Shown: positions 1 to 8,446 of the stretch, piece after piece
How the letters are laid out: every line of letters starts with the position of its first letter
Numbering within the stretch: position 1 is the stretch's first letter
The notes under the pieces: model-generated
What the model was told of the DNA's origin: nothing
What the model saw: only the letters and a program-made list of their open reading frames with translations
Databases searched by the model: none
Position numbers and translations under genes: made by a program
From: Nitrospirota bacterium
GTDB lineage: Bacteria; Nitrospirota; UBA9217
Direction of reading: 5' to 3'
NCBI GenBank assembly: GCA_023229435.1
Contig: JALNZF010000008.1
Coordinates: forward strand, 44,517-108,516
Length of the DNA stretch: 64,000 nt

Positions 1-398
1 AGTCCCGTCTGCCACGCGGAAATCGCGTCATCCATGCGATTCATCCTGAAATAGACCACGCCGATCTCCCGGTACAGGTCGCGCAGAGGAACGCTGCCGT
101 CGTCCTTTAAGGCGAGTACGGTATTGAATTCCCGGAGTGCCTCTTCAAGACGGCCTACCGTGGAAAGCGCCTGGCCGTAATTCTCATGGGCTCTGCGCTT
201 GTTCGGAGAAGTTTTCGTAATGTTGCCCCAGAGGGTTATAAAATCCTTATAGATGCTGTTTCTCTGAAATGCGGTCGCGGCAAGGGCACAGATGATAACA
301 AGGGAGAGCATCAGCGTTGTGATCGATACGCCGGCTGATTTTTCGCTTATTGCCGTTCTTGCAGTATCGGTTGTTTTGTCCCTTTTCGTTTTTCTCAT
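1..398 (-). CDS. TPR-repeat membrane-anchored protein, 3' part cut by window edge
   Basis: The reading frame starts with ATG at 398 and is open to base 1, so about 132 N-terminal residues are visible. Residues about 24-44 form one hydrophobic segment after a basic N-terminus, giving a single membrane anchor with the rest probably periplasmic. From about residue 60 the pattern N-x-x-x-AHENYGQALS..GRLEEALREF is a tetratricopeptide repeat, followed by a second one. TPRs are protein-protein contact modules, so the partner is unknown. An in-frame stop lies four codons upstream of the ATG, so the start is at 398 or later. It is the last visible gene of a minus-strand group that includes spoIID-like and queH. 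Confidence 0.75.
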   Translation of the reverse strand, partial: MRKTKRDKTTDTARTAISEKSAGVSITTLMLSLVIICALAATAFQRNSIYKDFITLWGNITKTSPNKRRAHENYGQALSTVGRLEEALREFNTVLALKDDGSVPLRDLYREIGVVYFRMNRMDDAISAWQTG

Positions 399-404
399 GG
401 CAAT

Positions 405-434
405 ATTCTAGTATCCTCTCCGCGTTGATGTCAA
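405..434 (-). promoter_or_regulatory. Sigma70-type promoter for the TPR gene
   Basis: On the minus strand TTGACA (429-434) and TAGAAT (405-410) are separated by 18 bases. The -10 box ends six bases before the ATG at 398, so a transcript starting at the usual distance would be leaderless or nearly so. Confidence 0.5.
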
Positions 435-496
435 GATAAATGAGCGGTCTTTCGACTCCGAGGTACCCTGCTCGCATGATGGTTGGAAGCACTACG

Positions 497-1579
497 CTAT
501 TTCATCCGCTCCATGACCGTTCCCGGATAATAGCGCGACAGGATCGATTTGAAATCATGGCCTTTCCCCGCCATTTCCTTCGCGCCCCACTGACAGAGTC
601 CCACCCCGTGCCCCCTGCCCCTGCCCGAAAATACCGCTTCACCCTCAGACAACTCCAGCTCAAAAAAAAGGCTCGGGATCTCTGTAGTGCCGAGTGCGGC
701 TCGAATGATCTCAGCCGGAACGGTTGTTGCGCCGCGCGCGGACCGAATGGTGACATTCATGACCCTGCCGGCGGGGGTGATGCCCGCTATGCTCATAGCC
801 GTAATGTCGTCAACGCGAAATCCCTGACGCCTCAACGCAGCGGAGACATGGAAAACGCTCACCCGCTTTTCCCAGAACTCATCCTTGAGAATATTCTGAC
901 ACTCGCAGTCGACCCCCTTGAGATAGGGTGCATCAATGCCCCACATGAGAGAGGCATTCTCCGTATGTCCCCCGCAGTTGGCGTGATAGAATGCGGGGAT
1001 TAATTCCCCCCGATACGTCAGAATAAGCCCTCTGGTCTCCTTTACCGCCCGCACCGCGTTTATCTGCTCGCCATTTGCGCCGTTATATACCTGGCTCATG
1101 ATCGTCGCGAGAATATGGTACGGTTTTTTCCCTGCAGTTCGTTTTTCGTAGAGCGCATAGGTCCGCGATGCCACGGCCTGCGCCTTCAGCGCTTCGAACT
1201 CCCAATCGGGCGGGATTTCAGCGGCGATCACCCCCCCGAGATACTCCTCAAGGTCAAGATCGTTCACAACAAGGAGAAGCCCGTTCTTTTTCTTTCTCAG
1301 TTCCAACCAGCCCCGGTAACGTTTGCCGTTCACCTGGGTGAACGCGTCAATTGATCTGATCCGCACCGGTTTTCCACCTACGGACGCGGGAGTGAATCGC
1401 AGTAATTTCTGATGACCGCCCGACGGCGACCCGGCGATCAATAAATCTGAAGAGGATTTGATCGAAACGACCCTTTGATCATCGGCGATAGCGACACGGA
1501 TATTTTCAGAGGCGGAAACGGGCAGAGCGAACAACACAACGACCGCGATACAGAACAGGAGGGAATATTTCATATACAA
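497..1579 (-). CDS. SpoIID/LytB-domain protein (putative peptidoglycan lytic transglycosylase)
   Basis: 360 residues. Residues 1-23 are a typical signal peptide ending LPVSA, so the protein is exported. The SpoIID core follows from about residue 100: LEEYLGGVIAAEIP with its conserved Glu, then KAQAVASRTYAL, YHANCGGHTE and the C-terminal RGHGVGLCQWGA. In spore formers SpoIID cleaves glycan strands denuded of stem peptides; in non-sporulating Gram-negatives members of this family act in wall remodelling and LytB-type amidase enhancement. Nothing nearby suggests sporulation, so a general cell-wall role is inferred. The gene lies between queH and the TPR gene on the same strand, separated from queH by a dispersed repeat. 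Confidence 0.88.
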   Translation of the reverse strand: MYMKYSLLFCIAVVVLFALPVSASENIRVAIADDQRVVSIKSSSDLLIAGSPSGGHQKLLRFTPASVGGKPVRIRSIDAFTQVNGKRYRGWLELRKKKNGLLLVVNDLDLEEYLGGVIAAEIPPDWEFEALKAQAVASRTYALYEKRTAGKKPYHILATIMSQVYNGANGEQINAVRAVKETRGLILTYRGELIPAFYHANCGGHTENASLMWGIDAPYLKGVDCECQNILKDEFWEKRVSVFHVSAALRRQGFRVDDITAMSIAGITPAGRVMNVTIRSARGATTVPAEIIRAALGTTEIPSLFFELELSEGEAVFSGRGRGHGVGLCQWGAKEMAGKGHDFKSILSRYYPGTVMERMK

Positions 1580-1582
1580 ATT

Positions 1583-1665
1583 CCCCTCACCCCCCGCCCT
1601 CTCCCCATCGGGGCGAGGGCGTGTTTAACTTCCTCTCCCCCGAGGGGAGAGGATTGAGGTGAGGG
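1583..1665. repeat. Dispersed palindromic repeat, CTCTCCCC family (copy 1)
   Basis: Two adjacent GC-rich hairpins (CTCTCCCC..GGGGCGAG and CTCTCCCCCGAGGGGAGAG) bounded by inverted CCCTCAC / GTGAGGG ends. Related copies lie at 45875-45951 and 59736-59770. No coding potential. Confidence 0.7.
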
Positions 1666-1697
1666 TAACTTTTCACACCCTGTCGTGAACGGAAGTC

Positions 1698-2231
1698 TCA
1701 TGAACGCTTTTCGTATCTTTCTTTTTCACTGTAGATACAACCGCAGTATTGCTGCCGGTAGAGCCCCATGGCCCTGGACTCCACGATCCCCTCCCGCCAG
1801 CCGCTTCGGAAATCCTCGTAATAGAACTCGATGCCGTGTTCCGATGCAGTCTCGTGAGCTATTCCTTTGATCAGGTCATGCTTCTGATACTTGCTGTACA
1901 GAAGAGAGCTGGTGAACACACCAACCTTCTTTTCCCGGGCCGCAGCGGCGGCGGCATCCAGTCTCATGCGGTAACAATGCTCACACCTCCGGGTCCCTGT
2001 GCCCGCGATACGAAGAAGGAACGAATCGAGGTCGTAGCCGTCCCGATAGTGGGTCTCAAGACCCACGCGTGCCGAGAACTCCCTGACCGTATCTATCCTT
2101 TTTTTGTATTCCTGATAGGGATGGATATTCGGATTATAAAAATATCCTGCAGGATTAAATCCTTCTTCCTTCAGCCTGAAATACGGATAGAGCGCGCAGG
2201 GAGCGCAGCAGATATGGAGAAATATGTTCAT
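1698..2231 (-). CDS. queH: Epoxyqueuosine reductase QueH
   Basis: 177 residues, full length for the QueH (former DUF208) family. QueH reduces epoxyqueuosine in tRNA to queuosine, the last step of Q biosynthesis, and replaces the cobalamin-dependent QueG. The metal-binding cysteines are all present: HICCAPC at 6-12, CEHCYRMR at about 83-90 and QYCGC at 161-165, together with the TSSLLYSKYQKHD stretch. QueD and Tgt of the same pathway are encoded elsewhere in the window. No strong ribosome-binding site precedes the ATG, but homology begins at once with MNIFLHICC, so the start is secure. It follows ruvB by about 90 bases and may be co-transcribed with it. Confidence 0.93.
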   Translation of the reverse strand: MNIFLHICCAPCALYPYFRLKEEGFNPAGYFYNPNIHPYQEYKKRIDTVREFSARVGLETHYRDGYDLDSFLLRIAGTGTRRCEHCYRMRLDAAAAAAREKKVGVFTSSLLYSKYQKHDLIKGIAHETASEHGIEFYYEDFRSGWREGIVESRAMGLYRQQYCGCIYSEKERYEKRS

Positions 2232-2317
2232 TGTTTCAGACTTTCAACGAGACAAATAAAGCTGAACTACGGAGTCTTTTTCCTGACTTCTGACTTCTTT
2301 TTTCTGCCCCGTCTTTT

Positions 2318-3337
2318 TTACAATAGTCTTTCCTGATTTGATGCGGGCTTTTTTCTGCCGAAGTATTCATACGCAAGGCGCGTTGCCTGCCTGCCCCGGG
2401 GAGTACGGTCGAGAAAACCTTCCTGGATCAGAAAGGGCTCATACACATCCTCGAGCGTGTCCTTTTCTTCGCTCAGCGCTGCTGCAAGGGTTTCGAGGCC
2501 TACCGGCCCTCCTTCGAACTTGTCGATGATCGTCAAGAGAAGTCTCCGGTCCATTTGATCAAACCCTTTTGCGTCAACTTCAAGACGGTCCATGGAGCTC
2601 TCGACAAGCTCCTTCGTGATCGCCCCGTCGCCCTCCACCTGTGCGTAATCCCTTACCCTTCGGAGCAGACGGTTGACGATCCGCGGCGTACCGCGGGAGC
2701 GGCGGGCTATCTCGGCGGCCGCGGCTGCATCGATCTTCGTTCGCAGAAGATCCGCCGAACGCTGCACAATGGTCCTCAGTTCGTCGGGGGAATAGAAGTT
2801 GAGTCTGTCGATCACTCCGAAACGGTCCCGGAGCGGCGACGTCAGGAGACCGGTTCTCGTAGTCGCCCCCACAAGCGTAAAGTTCGGCAAATCAAGCTTG
2901 ATGGAGCGCGCTCCCGGTCCCTGGCCGATAATGATGTCGAGCTGAAAATCCTCCATCGCCGGATACAGGATCTCTTCGACCACCCGGTTCAGCCGGTGGA
3001 TCTCGTCGATGAACAGGACGTCACGCTCCTGAAGATTCGTAAGGATCGCGGCCAGGTCGCCGGCGCGTTCGAGCACCGGGCCGGACGTGGACTTGATGTT
3101 CACGCCCAGCTCATGCGCGATAATGTTCGCGAGCGTGGTCTTGCCGAGCCCCGGCGGTCCGCAGAACAACACGTGATCGAGAGCCTCACCCCTGCCCTTG
3201 GCGGCCTCGATGAAGACGCGCAGGTTTTCCTTGATCCTGTCCTGGCCCACGAAATCCTCGAAGCGGACCGGTCTCAGGCTCCTGTCGAGCTGCACATCGT
3301 CATCGTTCTGTTCGGGTTCTATGATCCTCTCCGGCAT
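2318..3337 (-). CDS. ruvB: Holliday junction branch migration helicase RuvB
   Basis: RuvB is the hexameric AAA+ ATPase that drives branch migration of Holliday junctions together with RuvA. Visible motifs are Walker A GPPGLGKTT, Walker B LFIDEIHRL, sensor 1 GATTR and the C-terminal winged-helix region (FDQMDRRLL..TLEDVYEPFLIQEGF..RTPRGR). An in-frame ATG lies 15 bases upstream at 3352; I prefer 3337, giving 339 residues, because GGGAGAGG sits just before it. It is the third gene of the minus-strand ruvC-ruvA-ruvB set, with only about 35 bases to ruvA. Confidence 0.96.
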   Translation of the reverse strand: MPERIIEPEQNDDDVQLDRSLRPVRFEDFVGQDRIKENLRVFIEAAKGRGEALDHVLFCGPPGLGKTTLANIIAHELGVNIKSTSGPVLERAGDLAAILTNLQERDVLFIDEIHRLNRVVEEILYPAMEDFQLDIIIGQGPGARSIKLDLPNFTLVGATTRTGLLTSPLRDRFGVIDRLNFYSPDELRTIVQRSADLLRTKIDAAAAAEIARRSRGTPRIVNRLLRRVRDYAQVEGDGAITKELVESSMDRLEVDAKGFDQMDRRLLLTIIDKFEGGPVGLETLAAALSEEKDTLEDVYEPFLIQEGFLDRTPRGRQATRLAYEYFGRKKPASNQERLL

Positions 3338-3373
3338 TACCCTCTCCCTCATTGCTCACCAAACAACAGCGGG

Positions 3374-3976
3374 CTACCTCTTCATCAACAGGTGCAACGC
3401 TTCCCTTACCAGTTCTTCGACCCCGAGGTCGGGACGCGCATGTCTGATTTTTCTGACGGTTTCTTCCGCTTGCGGCCTCTTATATCCAAGATTCACGAGC
3501 GCTGATATGACATCTTCACTGTCATCCGACAATACAGCAGAACCTGATAATGACGGAAGAATCGAAGGAACAACCAGCTTCATCTTGTCTTTCAGTTCAA
3601 GGACCATGCGGGCCGCGGTCTTTTTCCCGATGCCGGGGATCATGCAGAGCCTTGAATCATCGGAGGCCTGAATAGCGTGTGAAAGGTCCTGGACGGAGAG
3701 GCTGGAAAGGATCGCAAGCGCAAGTTTGGGACCGATACCGGACACGCCCAGGAGCAGCAAAAACATGTTCTTTTCCGCCTCGGTTAAAAAACCGAAGAGG
3801 GAAAGCGAGTCTTCGCGCAGATGGGTATGAATATGGAGACTGACGTCCTCTCCGTCATCAGGGATCCCGCAAGAGGTCGAGAGCGGCACGGAGACCTGAT
3901 AACCGACGCCGGCAACATCGATGATCAGATGGTCGGTGGCCTTGTGCCTCAGTCTGCCTGAAAGCCATGCGATCAT
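3374..3976 (-). CDS. ruvA: Holliday junction DNA-binding protein RuvA
   Basis: 200 residues, normal length. RuvA binds the four-way junction as a tetramer and loads RuvB. The N-terminal OB-fold starts MIAWLSGRL; the central region has two helix-hairpin-helix motifs (LLGVSGIGPKLALAIL and IPGIGKKTAARMVLEL); the C-terminal domain III (VISALVNLGYKRPQAEETV) contacts RuvB. The ATG follows the ruvC stop by four bases, so the two genes are translationally close. Confidence 0.96.
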   Translation of the reverse strand: MIAWLSGRLRHKATDHLIIDVAGVGYQVSVPLSTSCGIPDDGEDVSLHIHTHLREDSLSLFGFLTEAEKNMFLLLLGVSGIGPKLALAILSSLSVQDLSHAIQASDDSRLCMIPGIGKKTAARMVLELKDKMKLVVPSILPSLSGSAVLSDDSEDVISALVNLGYKRPQAEETVRKIRHARPDLGVEELVREALHLLMKR

Positions 3977-3980
3977 ACGA

Positions 3981-4544
3981 TCAGGCCTGCGTCCCGCGGA
4001 TACCGGCGTGCCTGAAACCGCTCACGCCTCTCCCGGATTGCCGCAGGGAAGATGAGTTTTTAAGAATTTCCCTGAGCCGCGAAGAATGGATATGACAGAT
4101 CGCTGCGGCAAGCGCGTCGGCCGCGTCAGCGGGATGGGGAACCTTGGGAAGATCGAGCAAGGTCTTGACCATCATTTGCACCTGTTTTTTTTCGGCTTTG
4201 CCGTTTCCCACCACCGCCTGTTTTACCTCGAGCGGGGCATATTCGAATACCGGCAATCCGGCATTCATAGCCGCGAGAATCGCAACACCCCGCGCGTGCC
4301 CGAGCTTAAGCGCGGATTGAATATTCTTGGAGACGAACAGGTCCTCAACCACGACCACCTGCGGCCGGTGCTTGGCAATGATCTTCTCAAGCTCTTCATA
4401 TATTTTTTTGAGCCTCAGGGGAAACGGCTGTTTTGCCGACGGACTGATGCCTCCCGATACCACGTGGAACAACTTATGGTCCTCCTCCATTACGATCCCG
4501 TAACCGGTCGTCAGCGTCCCCGGATCAATTCCCAGCACCTTCAT
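3981..4544 (-). CDS. ruvC: Crossover junction endodeoxyribonuclease RuvC
   Basis: 187 residues. RuvC resolves Holliday junctions by paired nicks. The acidic catalytic residues are visible: D7 in GIDPGT, E67 in VVVEDLF, and D140/D143 in HPADAADALAAA. The last 25 or so residues form a basic, low-conservation tail slightly longer than in Escherichia coli RuvC. A purine-rich GGGGGGG run precedes the ATG. It is followed immediately by ruvA, and yebC lies upstream across a dispersed repeat, an order common in many bacteria. Confidence 0.96.
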   Translation of the reverse strand: MKVLGIDPGTLTTGYGIVMEEDHKLFHVVSGGISPSAKQPFPLRLKKIYEELEKIIAKHRPQVVVVEDLFVSKNIQSALKLGHARGVAILAAMNAGLPVFEYAPLEVKQAVVGNGKAEKKQVQMMVKTLLDLPKVPHPADAADALAAAICHIHSSRLREILKNSSSLRQSGRGVSGFRHAGIRGTQA

Positions 4545-4564
4545 AACCCCCCCCTATAAACGTC

Positions 4565-4650
4565 ATTGCAAAATGCAAAGTGCAGAGTGCAAAATGTAAA
4601 ATAAAATAAGCGGTTCATAGACTTTGCAATTTGCATTTTGCAATTTGCAT
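4565..4650. repeat. Dispersed AT-rich inverted repeat, TTTGCATTTTGCA family (copy 1)
   Basis: Arms made of GCAAAATGCAAAGTGCA and its complement TTTGCAATTTGCATTTTG flank a short AT-rich centre. Copies are at 5440-5518, 17391-17466 and 49469-49541, all intergenic. Confidence 0.7.
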
Positions 4651-4670
4651 TCGGCGTGCGAAGCATGCCG

Positions 4671-5414
4671 CTACACCGCGTTCAAAATCTCTTCCGGTAT
4701 GTCGAAGTTGGCATACACATTCTGGACATCGTCATTGTCCTCGAGCGTCTCCACCAGTCGGAGCATTTGCTGAGCTTCTTTGCCGTCGAGTTTTACGTAG
4801 GTCTGCGGGATCATGGTGATCTCGGCAACCTCCAGGGAAACACCCGCATCTTCGAGCGACTTCCGCACCTTTTCAAAATCGTTCAGCGCCGTCGTGACAA
4901 CGAAATTGTCGTCCTCAGGCTGCATGTCCTCGGCCCCTGCGTCGAGGGCCAGCGTCATAAGCTTTTCCTCATCGACCTTGGCGCTGTTGACCACAAGATA
5001 CCCCTTCTTGTGGAACATCCAGGAAACGCATCCTGCTTCGCCCATATTGCCGCCGGCCTTGCTGAAGATATTACGGATCTCGGATACCGTCCTGTTCCGG
5101 TTGTCGGTCATGGACTCGATAATGACCGCTACGCCGCCCGGCCCGTATCCCTCGTAGATTATCTCCTCGTACGAGACCCCCGGCAGTTCACCCGTGCCTT
5201 TCTGGATCGCGCGCTTGATATTCTCGGCCGGCAGGCTGATCGATTTCGCCTTGGCGACCGCGGTCCTGAGCCGCGGATTACCGTTGGGATCACCACCGCC
5301 CAGTCTGGCCGCCACGGTGATCTCCTTCCCGATCTTTGTAAAGCTTTTTCCACGCTTCGCATCAGTTGCGGCTTTCTTGTGTTTCGTTGTTGCCCACTTT
5401 GAATGACCTGACAT
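4671..5414 (-). CDS. yebC: YebC/PmpR family protein (DNA-binding or ribosome-associated regulator)
   Basis: 247 residues, full length. The N-terminal signature MSGHSKWATTKHKKAATDAKRG and the following KIGKEITVAARLGGGDPNGNPRLR are diagnostic. Family members were first described as transcriptional regulators (PmpR); some have more recently been linked to relief of ribosome stalling at proline-rich stretches. GGAGG is well placed before the ATG. It heads the minus-strand string yebC-ruvCAB, a frequent gene order. Repeats of the TTTGCA family lie on both sides. Confidence 0.95.
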   Translation of the reverse strand: MSGHSKWATTKHKKAATDAKRGKSFTKIGKEITVAARLGGGDPNGNPRLRTAVAKAKSISLPAENIKRAIQKGTGELPGVSYEEIIYEGYGPGGVAVIIESMTDNRNRTVSEIRNIFSKAGGNMGEAGCVSWMFHKKGYLVVNSAKVDEEKLMTLALDAGAEDMQPEDDNFVVTTALNDFEKVRKSLEDAGVSLEVAEITMIPQTYVKLDGKEAQQMLRLVETLEDNDDVQNVYANFDIPEEILNAV

Positions 5415-5439
5415 GAAACCTCCTGTAATTCAGATAAAT

Positions 5440-5518
5440 ATTGCAAAATGCAAATTTGCGATTCGCAAAATTAGCTTCACCTTTGCACTTTGAATTTTTC
5501 ATTTTACAATTTGCATTC
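5440..5518. repeat. Dispersed AT-rich inverted repeat, TTTGCATTTTGCA family (copy 2)
   Basis: TTGCAAAATGCAAATTTGCG and later CTTTGCACTTTG..ACAATTTGCATT form an imperfect palindrome between yebC and the PIN/TRAM gene. Confidence 0.65.
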
Positions 5519-5536
5519 AGCAGTTATGGATTGCAG

Positions 5537-6538
5537 CTACTCATGCTCCATTTCTTCCTTGGGTTTTGTGAAGATCATCCGTCCCGCCGCGGTCTGGAGC
5601 ACGCTGGTAACCGCCACATCCACGTTCTTGTTCATGTGCTTGCGGCCGTTCTCCACCACGATCATCGTGCCGTCGTCAAGATAGGCCACTCCCTGACCCA
5701 GTTCCTTGCCCTCTTTGAGAACGAACACCCGCATGCTCTCTCCCGGAAGCGCCACGGGCTTCACGGCATTCGACAGGTCGTTGATATTCAGGATCTTGAC
5801 GCCCTGAAGTTCCGCGACCTTGTTGAGGTTGAAGTCGTTTGTGATGACCTTGGCGCCGAGCGACTTGGCCAGGGCGATCAGTTTACTGTCCACTTCACGT
5901 ATCTTTGGGAAATCCTCTTCAGTGATCCGGACCTCCATGTGGCTCATCTTCTGGATACGGTGCAGAATATCGAGTCCGCGCCTTCCCCGCGCCCGCTTGA
6001 GGGAATCCGAGGAATCGGCAATATGCTGGAGTTCGTGAAGGATGAACTGCGGGATGAGGATCGTGCCGTCGAGGAATTCGGTCTCGCACACGTCCGCGAT
6101 CCTCCCGTCGATGATCACGCTCGTGTCCATGATCTTGGTGTTCTCTTCCGCACCGCCTTTGAAGAGCTTTTTTAAGTTCGCGGGGTTGAACTTCTCGCCC
6201 TCCCGGATACCAATGACAATGCCTATGTAGCCGAAGAAACCGTTCATGAGCAGAAGAATGAATTGCACGATGCTGCGATCAAGCGGTACGTACTTGAGGG
6301 GTGCGGCGATGATGGTGGCCGACGTCAGGCCGAGGATAAAACCGAGTATCCCGCCGATAATAACCTTTAAGGCGACTCTTCTGAACAGATATTCAGTAAG
6401 AATGATCATGATCGCAACACCGCACCCAACGGCCATGCCTTCGACTTTGCTGACCTGATCATACAGCTGTGTGGCCTCATAGTAACCAAGAAGCGTGCTT
6501 AATAAAACAAACAATATACGGATGAGGATAAGTCCCAT
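5537..6538 (-). CDS. PIN/TRAM-domain membrane protein (YacL-like)
   Basis: 333 residues. About four hydrophobic segments occupy residues 1-115, then a PIN nuclease domain beginning IMDTSVIIDGRIADV with conserved acidic residues (DTS, the E of LHELQHIAD, and ITNDFNL), then a C-terminal TRAM-like beta domain (VALPGESMRVFVLKEGKELGQGVAYLDDGTMIVV). The family resembles Bacillus YacL; the substrate is unknown but nucleic acid is expected from PIN plus TRAM. The frame opens upstream to 6637, but the ATG at 6538 is preceded by GGGAGGTG at seven bases and begins the first membrane segment, so it is chosen. Confidence 0.88.
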   Translation of the reverse strand: MGLILIRILFVLLSTLLGYYEATQLYDQVSKVEGMAVGCGVAIMIILTEYLFRRVALKVIIGGILGFILGLTSATIIAAPLKYVPLDRSIVQFILLLMNGFFGYIGIVIGIREGEKFNPANLKKLFKGGAEENTKIMDTSVIIDGRIADVCETEFLDGTILIPQFILHELQHIADSSDSLKRARGRRGLDILHRIQKMSHMEVRITEEDFPKIREVDSKLIALAKSLGAKVITNDFNLNKVAELQGVKILNINDLSNAVKPVALPGESMRVFVLKEGKELGQGVAYLDDGTMIVVENGRKHMNKNVDVAVTSVLQTAAGRMIFTKPKEEMEHE

Positions 6539-6593
6539 TGTTCTCACCTCCCTTGATAAAATAGAAAATAAAATAAATGATGCGGGTTTCAAG

Positions 6594-6712
6594 CCTCTTG
6601 CAAATATTTTCCTGCTGTCCTTCCTGCGGCGACCCACAGCCGGGATCTCGTGCTCACCGCTTGAAAAACCATATCACCGGCAAATGTCCGGCGGTGATGA
6701 CGGACCGTTTCG
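6594..6712. repeat. Degenerate copy of the TCATTCCCGA / CGGGGAT palindromic repeat
   Basis: The order CTCTTGCA, CTGCGGCGA, GCCGGGATCTCG, GCTTGAAAAACCATATC, CGGCGGTGATGACGG matches the better copy at 16394-16515 with many substitutions. It fills most of the gap between the PIN/TRAM and htrA genes. Confidence 0.5.
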
Positions 6713-6771
6713 CAAGAACCTTATATACTACCTGTCTGTGAGGGAACCGTGCCACCGTTGAGGAAGCGAGG

Positions 6772-8271
6772 CTATTCCGGACGTACGGTAACAAACAGAT
6801 CGTGCCCCTTCCTGCGGAGGAGGAGCAGCAGTCTTTCTTCGGCCTTGATCTTCGAAGCGATTCTCTTATACTCATCCAGTGATGCGATATTTTTCTGGTT
6901 TATCTGGAGAATAATATCACCAGGCCTGATCCCGACCTCAAAGAGCTTGCTGCCGGGTTCGATCTTTACGACAACCACGCCTTTTTCGTTTTCCTCAAAA
7001 CCAAAGCGTTGCGCGAGGTCGGGCGTAAGTTCGCGCACGACAAGTCCGGCAAGCGCACTGCTCTCTTTCGCATTGTTCTCCTCTGCTTCGTTCTCCGGTG
7101 ACGACGCATCCGCCAGCTTTTTGGGCAGCTCCGCGATGACCACCTCAACCACGACCTCCTTTTTATCACGAAGCAATGTTACTTTCACCGTCGTGTTGAT
7201 CGGGGTCTGGGAAACCATGTTCCGGAGATGGCCCGTATCCTCAACCAGCTTGCCGTTGTACTGAAGGATCACGTCGCCCTGCTTGATCCCCGCTTTCTCG
7301 GCGGGGCTGCCCTTCATCACACTGCTCACGAGCGAGCCTTTCTGGTCCTTGACACCGAATTCATCCGCGAGGTCGGAGGTCACCTCCTGGATGCTCACGC
7401 CGAGCCATCCGCGTACCACTTTCTTGTACTTGAGGAGGCTGTCCATGACCTGTTTCGCCATGCTGCTCGGTATCGCAAACCCGATCCCCTGGTAACCGCC
7501 GGTCCTCGACAGAATCGCGGTATTGATACCGATCAGCTCTCCACGCGCGTTGATGAGCGCGCCTCCCGAGTTGCCGGGATTGATGGCCGCATCGGTCTGG
7601 ATGAAATCTTCATAGTCCGCGATGCCCACGTTCGCCCTGCCGACGGCGCCGATCACACCCATGGTCACGGTCTGGTTCAAACCAAAAGGGTTTCCGATCG
7701 CGAACACGATCTCTCCCACCTTCAGTTTGTTGGAATCGCCCCAGGGAAGCGCGGTAAGCCCGTTGACATCGATCTTGATGACCGCGAGATCGGTCTTCGG
7801 GTCAGCGCCGATAAGTTTGGCCTTGTAAGCCTTTTTCGTGGAAAGAAGCACCTTGATCTCCTGGGCCTTCTCGATCACGTGGTTGTTCGTGATGATATAT
7901 CCGTCCTCGGACACAATGACTCCGGACCCCAGACTCTGCTCCTTCTGCTCCTTCGGCGCGTTGGGATGCGGGACCTGGTCGCCGAAGAACCTCCTGAAGA
8001 ACGGGTCCTCGAAAAGGTCAAGGGGCATTTCTTCGCGGGACTTGATCACCCTGGTCGTGGAGATGTTCACCACAGAAGGTGTTGCCACCGCGGCAACCTC
8101 GGATTGGGCCTCGGAGAGCTGCGTCAGGACATCAACGGACTTCGACGATATCTGACTCTTGGCAGGAAGCTGGTTCATGATCTCGAGATGCGAAGAAAGA
8201 AGAAGACCGACGAATACGCCGAGGACGAGTATGAACAACAGGGACAGGGTGAATCTTTTCTTATTGATCAT
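6772..8271 (-). CDS. Do/DegQ-type periplasmic serine endoprotease HtrA
   Basis: 499 residues. Residues 5-27 are a signal-anchor, so the protease acts in the periplasm, degrading or refolding damaged envelope proteins. The trypsin-like domain carries the triad H131 (TNNHVI), D161 (TDLAVIKI) and S235 (GNSGGAL). Two PDZ domains follow, at about 285-380 (GWLGVSIQEVTSDLADEF) and about 410-495 (GLVVRELTPDLAQRFGF). GGAGG lies about 12 bases before the ATG. It is transcribed divergently from bioA. Confidence 0.95.
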   Translation of the reverse strand: MINKKRFTLSLLFILVLGVFVGLLLSSHLEIMNQLPAKSQISSKSVDVLTQLSEAQSEVAAVATPSVVNISTTRVIKSREEMPLDLFEDPFFRRFFGDQVPHPNAPKEQKEQSLGSGVIVSEDGYIITNNHVIEKAQEIKVLLSTKKAYKAKLIGADPKTDLAVIKIDVNGLTALPWGDSNKLKVGEIVFAIGNPFGLNQTVTMGVIGAVGRANVGIADYEDFIQTDAAINPGNSGGALINARGELIGINTAILSRTGGYQGIGFAIPSSMAKQVMDSLLKYKKVVRGWLGVSIQEVTSDLADEFGVKDQKGSLVSSVMKGSPAEKAGIKQGDVILQYNGKLVEDTGHLRNMVSQTPINTTVKVTLLRDKKEVVVEVVIAELPKKLADASSPENEAEENNAKESSALAGLVVRELTPDLAQRFGFEENEKGVVVVKIEPGSKLFEVGIRPGDIILQINQKNIASLDEYKRIASKIKAEERLLLLLRRKGHDLFVTVRPE

Positions 8272-8379
8272 GGGGATGAATAACCTCCGGATGGTACATC
8301 TGCATTAGGATGAACCCTTGCGAACCAGCAAACTCTATTCTACCAGAAAGGGATGAATCTTTTCAAGCCCTTTTTATTA

Positions 8380-8408
8380 TTGATAAAAAAGACATGTTGA
8401 CCTATAAT
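8380..8408 (+). promoter_or_regulatory. Sigma70-type promoter for bioA
   Basis: TTGATA (8380-8385), a 17-base spacer and a perfect TATAAT (8403-8408). The start point would be near 8415, leaving a leader of about 30 bases before the bioA start codon. Confidence 0.65.
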
Positions 8409-8446
8409 ATCATTGACCGATCCCTTCAGGAAAGAGAGAGCGATTT

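Noticed and set aside
497..1579. Evidence for sporulation
   Set aside because: SpoIID-like proteins are common in non-spore-formers and no other sporulation gene is present.
2555..3505. 316-residue plus-strand frame
   Set aside because: Antisense to ruvB and ruvA, both with intact motifs.
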